DNA of 64,000 nucleotides from the NCBI GenBank assembly GCA_036383515.1, contig DASVOE010000029.1, positions 1 to 64,000 of the forward strand, given 5' to 3'. Below, one piece after another: positions 50,941-59,426 of this stretch (its first letter is position 1; each line of letters begins with the position of its first letter). The DNA comes from CADEDV01 sp036383515 (GTDB lineage Bacteria > Bacteroidota > Bacteroidia > Chitinophagales > Chitinophagaceae). The notes beneath the pieces were generated by a model. The model ran no database searches. It was given only the letters and a program-made list of their open reading frames with translations, and was not told where the DNA came from. Position numbers and translations under genes: made by a program.

Positions 50941-50969
50941 TGTAACAAAACCTCCTGATTCTGTAACAA
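50941..50969 (+). promoter_or_regulatory. candidate AraC-type direct-repeat operator
   Basis: TGTAACAA at 50941-50948 and again at 50962-50969, exactly 21 bp apart (two helical turns), as is usual for AraC-family sites. A GATATTTG box at 50989-50996 (7 of 8 with TAnnTTTG) follows, so the second repeat overlaps the -33 position. Confidence 0.6.
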
Positions 50970-51014
50970 GGAGCTCTTTATCCCGGCTGATATTTGTGTC
51001 ACAAAAATTACTTT

Positions 51015-51749
51015 ATGACACATACATACGAGATAAGCGGAATGACATGCGGGAGTTGTGTGGCGAGGGTAAAAAACGAGTTACTCAAGCTGGGTGATGT
51101 ATCCTCCGCAGATATAAGATTGCAATCGCCCCAGGCCACCATTACCATGCGCCGGCATATTGATACTGCAGTCCTCCAGGAGGCCCTTTCAAAAGCTGGG
51201 AATTACCAGATCAGCGAGTCAGTCGATCATACTAAAATCTTACCGGCTGTTTCAATAGAAGCAACAGAAGATAAGCCTTCCTATTTACCGATCTTTTTAA
51301 TATTTGGGTATATCATAGCTATATCCATTTTAGTGCAGGTAGTAAAAGGCAGTTTTAGCTGGATGCAATGGATGAGCCATTTTATGTCCGGCTTCTTTTT
51401 TGTTTTTTCTTTTTTCAAACTGATGAATCTGAAAGGATTTGCAGAAGGCTACAGCACCTATGATGTAGTGGCAAAAAGATTCCCGGCCTGGGGATATGTA
51501 TATCCGTTTGTTGAATTAGCATTGGGCGTCGCATTTCTTACAGGATTTCAATTGTTAGGTACAAATATTGTAACCTTCATTGTAATGGGTGTCAGCAGTA
51601 TTGGAGTGATACAAAGCTTATTGAAAAACACACCCTTTCAATGTGCTTGCCTCGGTACAGTAATCAAGCTGCCGCTTAGTAAGGTAACCTTGGTGGAAGA
51701 CCTGTTGATGGTGTTAATGAGTGCAGCCATGATCATTACAATGTTATAA
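51015..51749 (+). CDS. HMA domain fused to a MauE/DoxX-like membrane domain
   Basis: 244 residues from ATG 51015. N-terminal HMA domain (YEISGMTCGSCVARVKNELLKLGDV, CxxC, about 6-30), a short linker, then four membrane helices (YLPIFLIFGYIIAISILVQVV; MSHFMSGFFFVFSFFKLMNL; YVYPFVELALGVAFLTG; IVTFIVMGVSSIGVIQSLLK) with CACLG near the end, as in MauE-like quinone/thiol redox proteins. It may take electrons or metal across the inner membrane. The in-frame start at 50994 adds seven residues upstream of the proposed start and is rejected. Confidence 0.86.
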   Translation: MTHTYEISGMTCGSCVARVKNELLKLGDVSSADIRLQSPQATITMRRHIDTAVLQEALSKAGNYQISESVDHTKILPAVSIEATEDKPSYLPIFLIFGYIIAISILVQVVKGSFSWMQWMSHFMSGFFFVFSFFKLMNLKGFAEGYSTYDVVAKRFPAWGYVYPFVELALGVAFLTGFQLLGTNIVTFIVMGVSSIGVIQSLLKNTPFQCACLGTVIKLPLSKVTLVEDLLMVLMSAAMIITML

Positions 51750-51750
51750 T

Positions 51751-51819
51751 ATGAAAATCATAAAAACGATACTTCAATTCATTAAATCATTATTCATAAA
51801 GAAAAACTGTTGCAAATGA
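51751..51819 (+). CDS. 22-residue Lys-rich peptide ending in Cys-Cys-Lys
   Basis: Begins ATG right after the previous stop (1 bp gap) and reads MKIIKTILQFIKSLF then IKKNCCK, stop TGA. The TGA overlaps the ATG of the next gene (ATGA). It is too short for ordinary gene finding. The sequence is an amphipathic, positively charged helix with a C-terminal Cys pair, which could bind metal or membrane. Tight spacing on both sides makes real translation likely. I recognise no published family with certainty. Confidence 0.6.
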   Translation: MKIIKTILQFIKSLFIKKNCCK

Positions 51820-53255
51820 GAATCTTATTTTTAATGCTGGCCACAATGTTTTTTTACCAGGCTCTTTATGCCCAGCATGAGCATCATCAAATGCCGGCTG
51901 CTGATACGGTAAAGAAAAAGCCAGTGCCCGTAAAAAAAACACAACCTGTAAAAAGAAAAAGTATAAAGCCGGTATCAGATACAACTAAAATGAAAAACAT
52001 GGATCATTCCATGCACGGAGGAATGGATATGCTGCATGACATGAAGGATATGCCTGCAATGCCTTCACATGCCTATTCAAGAAACCTGCCGATGAGTCGT
52101 AATGCTTCCGGTACGGCCTGGAACCCTGATGCAAGCCCGATGTATATGTGGATGAAACAAACTGCTAAAACAGACTGGATGTTTCATGGCAATATTTTTC
52201 TTCGCTATACCAATACCGATATTTTTAATAGTGATACCCGGGGAGATAGTAAGTTTAGTTCTCCCAACTGGTTTATGGCCATGATGAACAGGAAGGTTGG
52301 TAAAAAAGGTTTGTTCAATGCTACGGCAATGCTGAGTCTTGATAAACTAACCGAAGGTGGGAAAGGTTATCCTTTATTATTTCAATCCGGCGAAACATGG
52401 AAAGGTGAAAGGCTGGTTGATCGCCAGCATCCGCATGATCTTTTTTCAGCATTGAGCATTGGTTATACCCAGATGCTCAATAAGGATATGGATATATTTG
52501 GTTACATCGGTTATCCCGGCGAACCAGCATTAGGAGCGCCGGCATTTATGCATCGTGTGTCATCCATGAATGATCCCGATGCACCATTAGGTCATCATTG
52601 GCAGGATGCCACCCATATTACGTTTGGTGTAGGTACATTAGGATTCAGGTATAAACAATTTAAAGCGGAGGGTTCCATTTTTACCGGTCGTGAGCCTGAT
52701 GAGAACCGATATGATTTTGATAAAGCACGATTTGACAGTTACTCATATCGCTTATCTTATAATCCAACAAAAAACTGGGCTTTACAATTTTCACAAGGAT
52801 TCATTAATGAACCTGAAGCATTGGAGCCTGGTGTTGATATTACCCGCACAACAGCCTCCGCTTTATTTACAACCGCAATTGATTTAAATAAACATCTCAG
52901 CACGGCATTGATATGGGGACTGAATGATAAAGGCGATGATCATAAAGAACATTCCATTTTATTGGAAGAGAATTTCCAGTTTAATAAGAATGCTGTTTTC
53001 AGCCGGTATGAGTTCATTCAAAAATCTACCGAAGAACTGGACCTGGTGAATGAATTGGGACATAACACATACAATGTTCATGTTTTTTCACTGGGATATA
53101 ATCGCAGCATCTGGCAAAAACAAGGGATTGAATTAGCAGCAGGAACAAAAGCAACGCTAAACTTCCCTGCCTCACCATTAAAGCCATTATATGGAGATAT
53201 GCCGGTTGGCTTCCAGATGTATCTGCAGCTACGACCAGGTTTGCATAAACATTAA
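51816..53255 (+). CDS. outer membrane protein with His/Met-rich N-terminus
   Basis: 479 residues from ATG 51816. Signal peptide MRILFLMLATMFFYQALYAQ, then a His/Met-rich, Lys-rich segment (HEHHQMPAAD; MDHSMHGGMDMLHDMKDMPAMPSH, about 20-90), which looks like a copper-binding region, then a barrel-like body (NIFLRYTNTDIFN, ALSIGYTQMLNKDMDIFGYIGYPGEPALG, YRLSYNPTKNWALQFSQGF, and others). Conserved RQHPHDLFSALSIGY is striking. I know this family only as uncharacterised and found with copper genes. Probably an outer-membrane copper-related protein. Confidence 0.8.
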   Translation: MRILFLMLATMFFYQALYAQHEHHQMPAADTVKKKPVPVKKTQPVKRKSIKPVSDTTKMKNMDHSMHGGMDMLHDMKDMPAMPSHAYSRNLPMSRNASGTAWNPDASPMYMWMKQTAKTDWMFHGNIFLRYTNTDIFNSDTRGDSKFSSPNWFMAMMNRKVGKKGLFNATAMLSLDKLTEGGKGYPLLFQSGETWKGERLVDRQHPHDLFSALSIGYTQMLNKDMDIFGYIGYPGEPALGAPAFMHRVSSMNDPDAPLGHHWQDATHITFGVGTLGFRYKQFKAEGSIFTGREPDENRYDFDKARFDSYSYRLSYNPTKNWALQFSQGFINEPEALEPGVDITRTTASALFTTAIDLNKHLSTALIWGLNDKGDDHKEHSILLEENFQFNKNAVFSRYEFIQKSTEELDLVNELGHNTYNVHVFSLGYNRSIWQKQGIELAAGTKATLNFPASPLKPLYGDMPVGFQMYLQLRPGLHKH

Positions 53256-53264
53256 AATAGAAGT

Positions 53265-53741
53265 ATGGAACACCATCATTCTACCACGCATCAACAACAT
53301 GTAAAGAAACAGGCAATAAAAAAAATAAATCATTTTACGCTGGCAATCAGCGCTACCCTTCATTGCCTGCTCGGTTGCGGGCTGGGTGAAATACTCGGTA
53401 TGGCAATCGGTACCGGCTTGCACATGAGCAATATGACGACAATGATACTTGCCATTATACTGGGTGCTGTATTGGGGCTATTGTTAGGGATAGTTCCATT
53501 GCTAAAAGCAAAATTTTCATTCAACAAAGCATTGAAACAGGTATTAATAGCAGAAGGATTAAGTATTGCTGTGATGGAAACAGTAGAAGTACTGGTGCAG
53601 GTCTACACTCCCGGTGTAATGGATGCTCACCTGTCAGATGGGTTATTCTGGAAAGGAATGTTATTTGGGTTGGTGGCCGGATTTATTGCTGCTTTCCCTG
53701 TCAATTACATTTTTGTAAAGAAAGGCATCCGGCACCACTAA
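53265..53741 (+). CDS. DUF4396 membrane protein
   Basis: 158 residues. A His-rich start (MEHHHSTTHQQH) is followed by four membrane helices; the first includes ISATLHCLLGCGLGEILGMAIG (a His and Cys in the membrane, typical of DUF4396), and later GLFWKGMLFGLVAGFIAAFPVNYIFVKKGIRHH. The family often neighbours copper genes; its role is unknown but the conserved His/Cys in helices suggest metal passage. It is 9 bp after the preceding gene and is followed by a terminator. Confidence 0.85.
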   Translation: MEHHHSTTHQQHVKKQAIKKINHFTLAISATLHCLLGCGLGEILGMAIGTGLHMSNMTTMILAIILGAVLGLLLGIVPLLKAKFSFNKALKQVLIAEGLSIAVMETVEVLVQVYTPGVMDAHLSDGLFWKGMLFGLVAGFIAAFPVNYIFVKKGIRHH

Positions 53742-53765
53742 AGGACGAGGAGGTCTCTGCTTCCT

Positions 53766-53799
53766 GAAAGGCGATCTTAAAAAAGATCGTCTTTTTTTG
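53766..53799 (+). terminator. terminator after the DUF4396 gene
   Basis: A 9-bp stem around GGCGATCTT...AAGATCGTC (one G-T pair), loop AAAA, then seven T. Confidence 0.88.
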
Positions 53800-53868
53800 T
53801 TGGTGTAAGGGTTTAAAATATTACATTTGTCTAAATAAAATTTTAGTCTTGTCTAAAAAATTATTTAG
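53800..53868 (+). promoter_or_regulatory. promoter and four-half-site operator of the TonB receptor gene
   Basis: TTG at 53800-53802, 19 bp, TACATTTG at 53822-53829: a perfect promoter. Immediately downstream, half-sites CTAAA (53831), TTTAG (53842), CTAAA (53853), TTTAG (53864) repeat every 11 bp. The middle two form the perfect palindrome TTTTAG-N6-CTAAAA. A repressor there would cover the start of transcription. Confidence 0.7.
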
Positions 53869-53879
53869 AGGCATTGAAT

Positions 53880-56168
53880 ATGAAATGTTTTTTACTTGGA
53901 TTGTTGGGGATAATATGGAGTGCCGCAGCATTTGCACAGCGAACCATTCATGGTGAGGTGAGGGATGCGGCAACAGGTGAATCTATTCCCGGCGCTACGA
54001 TACAGGCAAGCGACTCTTTGCAGGCTGTAGTGTGTGATAGAAATGGAAAATTTGCATTGCAAATACCGGACTCTGCTTCTTTATTATATATTACTGCAAC
54101 GGGATTTGATCGTAATATATTTATTCCCGGTTCCCGAAGTCATATAATTATTTTACTTACTGCCATTCAAAAAGAACTCGATGCTGTGGTAGTGACAGGA
54201 ACCATGAAAGCAGTAAAACGACTGGAAAGCCCTGTAGCTGTAGAAGTATATACCCCGCAATTCCTGAAAAAAAATCCAGCTCCCAGTTTATTTGAATCAC
54301 TGCAAAACGTGAATGGTGTTCGTCCGCAACTCAATTGCAGTGTGTGTAATACTGGCGATATTCATATCAACGGTCTTGAAGGTCCTTATACCATGATCAC
54401 CATTGATGGCATGCCGATCGTAAGTAGTCTTGCATCTGTATATGGTTTGTTTGGAATACCCACACAACTGATAGATAGGATCGAGATCGTAAAAGGACCG
54501 GCTTCCGGGTTGTATGGTTCCGAAGCAATAGGCGGGTTGATAAACATCATTACCAAATCTCCTGATAAAGCTCCTTTGTTCACCGCTAATTTTATGACGA
54601 CGAGCTGGCTGGAACACAACCTTGATATCGGTGCCAAATTTAATACAGGCAAAAAAGTAACTTCTTTACTGGGCATAAATTATTTTAACTACCAGCATCC
54701 TTTTGATAAAAACGGTGACCAGTTTACGGATGTAACCTTGCAGCATCGTATCTCGGTATTTAATAAACTCAGTTTTGCCAGGAAGAATAACCGGGTAGCA
54801 ACATTGGCCGGCCGCTATTTTTATGAAGACAGGTGGGGCGGTGATATGCGCTGGAATAAAACTTTCAGGGGAACCGACAGCATTTATGGCGAAAGCATTT
54901 ATACCAATCGCTGGGAACTGATGGGTAATTATCAATTACCAGTAAGTGAAAAAATGTTTTTCTCTTTTTCTGCAACCAGTCATGACCAGGATTCTTATTA
55001 CGGAGCTATTCCTTACAGGGGTAAGCAAAAGATAGGGTTTGCACAGTTTACCTGGGATAAACAAATCGGTTCATCACATTCTTTCTTAACAGGATTGGCG
55101 GGCCGGTATAATTATTATGATGATAATTCAACTGCTACTGTTGATACGTTGACAGGGAAGAATGCACCTGATAAATATTTTATCCCCGGTATTTTTATGC
55201 AGGACGAATGGAAGGTAAGCGACCGGCACCTGTTCTTAATAGGATTGCGGTATGACCATCACCCGTTACATAAAGGAATCTTCACACCCAGGTTTGCATG
55301 GAAGTGGTCAGTGAAAGATAAACAGGTATTCCGGCTAAATGCAGGTACAGGCTTCAGGGTAGTTAGTTTATTTACAGAAGAACATGCTGCACTCACCGGT
55401 GCAAGAGCTGTAGACATACAAGAGTCACTCAGACCTGAAAGAAGTTATAATGTGAATCTCAATTATACTAATTATTATAAGTGGCAGGGATTATCGTTAA
55501 ATGTAGATGCATCGGTTTGGTATTCGCATTTTACCAACCAGATCATTCCTGATTATGATACCGACCCCAATAAGATCATTTATAAAAACCTGAGAGGCTA
55601 TGCAGCTTCAAAAGGAATGACATTGAACCTTGAACTGAACAATGGTCACCGGTTCAAAAGTTTGTTAGGAGTAACGCTTCAGGATGTCATGAAAACGGAA
55701 ACCAGTCCACAGGGTAAAAAGATAAGGCAGCAATTGGTACTCACCGAAAAATGGAGCGGCACCTGGGCTCTCACTTATATTTTTCCGCGGCAGGGATTGA
55801 CGATTGATTACACTGGCAATATCTACGGACCGATGCGCTTACCTTTATTATCGGCTACTGATCCAAGACCGGGTTTTTCACCTGTATGGAGTATACAGAA
55901 TATCCAGGTCAGCAAACTGGTGAATAAAAAAATTGAACTGTTTGGCGGAATCAAAAACTTATTGAACTGGACACCGGCAAAGAACACTCCTTTCATTATT
56001 GCCCGGGCTCATGACCCTTTTGATAAAAAAGTAATATACGATCCCAATGGAAAAGCGATGATCACTCCTGAAAACCCTTACGGATTAACGTTCGATCCTA
56101 CGTATGTATATGCGCCTAACCAGGGAATCCGCTTTTTTGCAGGTGTGAGATTTACTGTTAAAAAATAA
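53880..56168 (+). CDS. TonB-dependent outer membrane receptor
   Basis: 762 residues from ATG 53880 (MKCFLLGLLGIIWSAAAFAQ; TTG 53874 is in frame but unlikely). Signal peptide, a carboxypeptidase-regulatory-like domain (IHGEVRDAATGESIPGATIQASDS, about 20-100), a plug domain (about 115-220: VNGVRPQLNCSVCNTGDIHINGLEGPYTMITIDGMPI, then IEIVKGPASGLYGSEAIGGLINIITK), and a 22-strand barrel ending GIRFFAGVRFTVKK. The CSVC in the plug may bind a metal. It is preceded by its own operator and likely imports a metal complex. No SusD partner follows, so it is not a glycan utilisation system. Confidence 0.95.
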   Translation: MKCFLLGLLGIIWSAAAFAQRTIHGEVRDAATGESIPGATIQASDSLQAVVCDRNGKFALQIPDSASLLYITATGFDRNIFIPGSRSHIIILLTAIQKELDAVVVTGTMKAVKRLESPVAVEVYTPQFLKKNPAPSLFESLQNVNGVRPQLNCSVCNTGDIHINGLEGPYTMITIDGMPIVSSLASVYGLFGIPTQLIDRIEIVKGPASGLYGSEAIGGLINIITKSPDKAPLFTANFMTTSWLEHNLDIGAKFNTGKKVTSLLGINYFNYQHPFDKNGDQFTDVTLQHRISVFNKLSFARKNNRVATLAGRYFYEDRWGGDMRWNKTFRGTDSIYGESIYTNRWELMGNYQLPVSEKMFFSFSATSHDQDSYYGAIPYRGKQKIGFAQFTWDKQIGSSHSFLTGLAGRYNYYDDNSTATVDTLTGKNAPDKYFIPGIFMQDEWKVSDRHLFLIGLRYDHHPLHKGIFTPRFAWKWSVKDKQVFRLNAGTGFRVVSLFTEEHAALTGARAVDIQESLRPERSYNVNLNYTNYYKWQGLSLNVDASVWYSHFTNQIIPDYDTDPNKIIYKNLRGYAASKGMTLNLELNNGHRFKSLLGVTLQDVMKTETSPQGKKIRQQLVLTEKWSGTWALTYIFPRQGLTIDYTGNIYGPMRLPLLSATDPRPGFSPVWSIQNIQVSKLVNKKIELFGGIKNLLNWTPAKNTPFIIARAHDPFDKKVIYDPNGKAMITPENPYGLTFDPTYVYAPNQGIRFFAGVRFTVKK

Positions 56169-56602
56169 GGCATCATTCTTTCAGAATATTCTCCGGAGGA
56201 GTATCATGGTTTTCTGATAATTGATATTTCGAAAGGAGTGGGTGTAAACAAATAAATTTTTTATTTACCAATTCGCCTGCCCAACAATATTTTCAAAATG
56301 CGTTGATTAGAATTTGCTGTCAATCCAAATAAAAATCCTCCCTGCACTTCCCACATAGGACGAACATAAAAGCCTATCATGTATGTTGGATAGTAGGCGA
56401 TGCATACACTTGTATCTTGTTATCCACCTGGCCGTATACAACGTATGAAGTGGAAAATAAAAAGTATATATTTCATCGCAGTTCTTCTATCCCGAAGATA
56501 ACAGAACTACCTTATTTGTAAAAAAACGTAGCCCAATTAACCTGTATAAACAAATTTTTTTCTTTTCCAGCTACCTTTACATTTGCTGCCCAAACAAAAC
56601 CT
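56169..56602. other. 434-bp gap before tex
   Basis: No supported gene on either strand. A TACATTTG box (56578-56585) 17 bp before the tex ATG is the probable promoter element; no clear -33 TTG. The rest is AT-rich with no obvious repeat from the families described here. Confidence 0.6.
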
Positions 56603-58861
56603 ATGGATATTAAGTATTCACAACATATCGCCGCCACCCTCAACCTGACCCTGAAACAGGTAAATAGTATTTATGACCTGCACAACGAAGGTTCCACCAT
56701 TCCTTTTATTGCCCGTTATAGAAAAGAAGCAACCGGCAACCTGGATGAAGTGGTTATCGCCAATGTCATTGAGCAACTCAATTATTTTAAAGAACTGGAG
56801 AAAAGAAAAGAAACGATAAATAAAACTATTGAAGAAGCAGGTAAACTCACTCCCGAACTAAAGAAACGTATCGAAGATTGTATCAACGCTACCGAATTGG
56901 AAGATATTTACCTGCCCTATAAGCCCAAGCGAAAAACAAAAGCTACCGTTGCCATTGAAAAAGGGCTGGAGCCGTTGGCTAAATTATTATTTGAACAAAA
57001 GCCTGTCAATGTAGAACAGGAGGCCGCCAAGTTCATTACAGAGCAGGTAAAAGATACTGCGGATGCTTTGCAGGGGGCAAGGGATATTATAGCAGAGTGG
57101 ATATCGGAAAATGAACAGGCAAGAAATATTATCAGGAAATTATTTGCTGAAGAAGCTGCGCTTTCATCCAGGGTATTGACTTCGAAAAAAGAAGATGCTG
57201 AAGCACAGAAATACAGGGATTACTTTGAATTCAAAGAACCGCTGGCACAAAGCCCGTCACATCGTATCCTTGCCATCCGTCGTGGTGAAAAAGAGGGCTT
57301 CCTCATCATGGATATAAATATTGAAAAGGAAACAGCAGTAGAAGAATTAAAAAGAAAATTCCTGGAATCTTCCAATGCTGCTACACAACAGGTAGGAATG
57401 GCCATCGAAGATTCATTTAGCCGCTTGCTGAAACCTTCTATCGAAACGGAGTTCAGAACGCTTAGTAAAACAAGGGCAGATGAAGAAGCTATCAAAGTAT
57501 TTGCAGAAAATCTCCGCCAGCTTTTATTAGCATCTCCATTGGGTCATAAAAAAGTGATGGCGATAGATCCGGGTTTTCGCACCGGCTGCAAAGTAGTTTG
57601 CCTTGATGAACACGGCAGTTTTTTAAAATACAATACTATTTTCCCGCATGCGCCGCAAAACGATTGGAACGGTGCCATTCAAACCATCAAAGAGCTGGTG
57701 GCGAAATATGATATAGAAGCGATCGGTTATGGCAACGGCACTGCCAGTAAAGAAACAGACCAGTTAGTAAGAGGAATCGATTTTGGAAAACCTGTTTCTA
57801 TTTTTATGGTGAATGAAAGCGGCGCTTCCATTTACTCAGCAAGCGAAGTGGCAAGAGAAGAATTCCCGAATGAAGATGTAACGGTTAGAGGATCTATTAG
57901 TATTGGTCGTCGCTTGCTGGATCCGCTAAGTGAACTCGTAAAAATCGATGCGAAAAGTATCGGGGTAGGGCAGTACCAGCACGACGTCAATCAAAACCGT
58001 TTGAAAGAAGCCCTGGACCTCACAGTCGAAAGTTGTGTGAATTACGTAGGTGTGGATGTGAACACGGCCAGTAAACACTTGCTCACGTATGTTTCAGGAT
58101 TGAGCGCTACAGTGGCAAAAAATGTAGTGGAATACCGTACAAAGAATGGCGGCTTCAAAACAAGGGATGAACTAAAAAAGGTTTCTATGCTCGGACCTAA
58201 AGCATTTGAACAATGTGCCGGCTTTTTGCGAATTGTCAATGCAAAAAATCCGTTGGATAATTCGGCAGTGCATCCGGAGAGTTATCATGTGGTGGAAGCG
58301 ATGGCAGCGAAAACAAACAGCAGCGTACATGAACTGATACAAAACGCAGAGATAAGAAAACAAATCAAAGCAAAAGATTTTGTGACGGAAACGATTGGGC
58401 AGTTTACCATTGAAGATATTTTAAAAGAGTTGGAGAAACCTGGTCGTGATCCCCGGTCACCCATTGAAGAATTCCGGTTTGCGGATGGTGTTCATAGCAT
58501 GGAAGATTTAAAACCGGGAATGAAGCTACCGGGTATCGTTACTAATATCACCAACTTTGGTGCATTCGTGGATGTGGGAGTAAAGCAGGATGGGTTAGTA
58601 CACATTTCTCATTTAAGTAATCGTTTTATCAGTGATCCGAACGAAGCGGTGAAGCTGGGGCAAAAAGTAATGGCAACTGTGCTCGAAGTAGATATCCCGA
58701 GGAAGCGGATCTCCTTATCGTTAAAAGAAGCGGGAGAGAAGGGAAGTGGTGGGAGCCCAACGGTAAGTGGGAAACGCCAGCAAACTGCTACTAAAAAAGC
58801 AGAACCGATGAATGCTTTCCAGGCGAAGCTGATGGAGTTGAAGAAGAATTTTAAGGAATAG
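56603..58861 (+). CDS. tex: RNA-binding transcription accessory protein Tex
   Basis: 752 residues. The domain order is that of Tex/YhgF: N-terminal helical domain (FIARYRKEATGNLDEV; LEDIYLPYKPKRKTKATVAIEKGLEPLA), YqgF/RNase H-like domain (VMAIDPGFRTGCKVVCLDEHG, about 320-340), a helix-hairpin-helix region (VNTASKHLLTYVSGLSATVAKNVVEYRTKNGGFKTRDELKKV) and a C-terminal S1 RNA-binding domain (GMKLPGIVTNITNFGAFVDVGVKQDGLVHISHLS). It is thought to act in transcription/RNA handling and is highly conserved. Full length. Confidence 0.97.
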   Translation: MDIKYSQHIAATLNLTLKQVNSIYDLHNEGSTIPFIARYRKEATGNLDEVVIANVIEQLNYFKELEKRKETINKTIEEAGKLTPELKKRIEDCINATELEDIYLPYKPKRKTKATVAIEKGLEPLAKLLFEQKPVNVEQEAAKFITEQVKDTADALQGARDIIAEWISENEQARNIIRKLFAEEAALSSRVLTSKKEDAEAQKYRDYFEFKEPLAQSPSHRILAIRRGEKEGFLIMDINIEKETAVEELKRKFLESSNAATQQVGMAIEDSFSRLLKPSIETEFRTLSKTRADEEAIKVFAENLRQLLLASPLGHKKVMAIDPGFRTGCKVVCLDEHGSFLKYNTIFPHAPQNDWNGAIQTIKELVAKYDIEAIGYGNGTASKETDQLVRGIDFGKPVSIFMVNESGASIYSASEVAREEFPNEDVTVRGSISIGRRLLDPLSELVKIDAKSIGVGQYQHDVNQNRLKEALDLTVESCVNYVGVDVNTASKHLLTYVSGLSATVAKNVVEYRTKNGGFKTRDELKKVSMLGPKAFEQCAGFLRIVNAKNPLDNSAVHPESYHVVEAMAAKTNSSVHELIQNAEIRKQIKAKDFVTETIGQFTIEDILKELEKPGRDPRSPIEEFRFADGVHSMEDLKPGMKLPGIVTNITNFGAFVDVGVKQDGLVHISHLSNRFISDPNEAVKLGQKVMATVLEVDIPRKRISLSLKEAGEKGSGGSPTVSGKRQQTATKKAEPMNAFQAKLMELKKNFKE

Positions 58862-59007
58862 GTGTCTCGCTGCGAGAAAAAAAATATCCTTCCTTATTGA
58901 CGGCGAGCCCGGCGGTTAAATTCATCCTTGATTTAAATAACTGCTGGCCGAAACATCGCCTGGAAATTTTTATTTTGAAACACTCGGCAGTGAAGAAGAG
59001 AAATAGC

Positions 59008-59424
59008 TTAATCTAATTTTAATTTAAGAACAATCTTTTCAAATCCTTGGTCATACTTTTGATTCCACAAACCAATCGTGAATAATTTTGAGTATGAAAA
59101 CGGGTCAGTTAAATCTAGCTCCTTTGATCGGTCAAGATATACTGCACTTGATTTGTCTAAACTGTTTTGTATAAACCAGATTTTGCCAGTAAATTTTGGG
59201 GGGATTATCGAGTATCCTAAAATAATGGTGTCCTTGTTGTCGTTATTTAGGATTTCAATTTCTCTAAAGATATTTAATGTATCGTTTCCTCCCTTTAAAA
59301 ATACCATCACAGTATCTTTAGTTAAGTCTTTCAGTATAACTTCTTTTGTTTCCAAAATTTCCTTAGGTTGTGCTTTACAAGAAAGAAAAATTGAGGCTGA
59401 TAATAGAAAAAATAAATAACGCAT
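59008..59424 (-). CDS. small lipoprotein, possible partner of the upstream DUF6973-like protein
   Basis: 138 residues. Lipoprotein signal (MRYLFFLLSASIFLSCKAQ, lipobox LSC). The mature part is a small beta-rich domain (KEVILKDLTKDTVMVFLKGGNDTLNIFREIEILNN; FTGKIWFIQNS; FEKIVLKLKLD). No family recognised. It begins 2 bp after the stop of the larger lipoprotein gene, so the two are co-translated. The pair sits in a visibly AT-richer patch. An immunity-like role for the neighbour is a speculation. Confidence 0.68.
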   Translation of the reverse strand: MRYLFFLLSASIFLSCKAQPKEILETKEVILKDLTKDTVMVFLKGGNDTLNIFREIEILNNDNKDTIILGYSIIPPKFTGKIWFIQNSLDKSSAVYLDRSKELDLTDPFSYSKLFTIGLWNQKYDQGFEKIVLKLKLD

Positions 59425-59426
59425 TA

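Noticed and set aside
50941..50969. CRISPR-like repeat
   Set aside because: Only two 8-bp units; better explained as an AraC-type operator. No CRISPR array or cas gene is seen anywhere in the window.
58862..58885. TCTCGCTGCGAGA hairpin after tex as terminator
   Set aside because: The short stem is followed by an A tract, not a T tract, in the direction of tex transcription.
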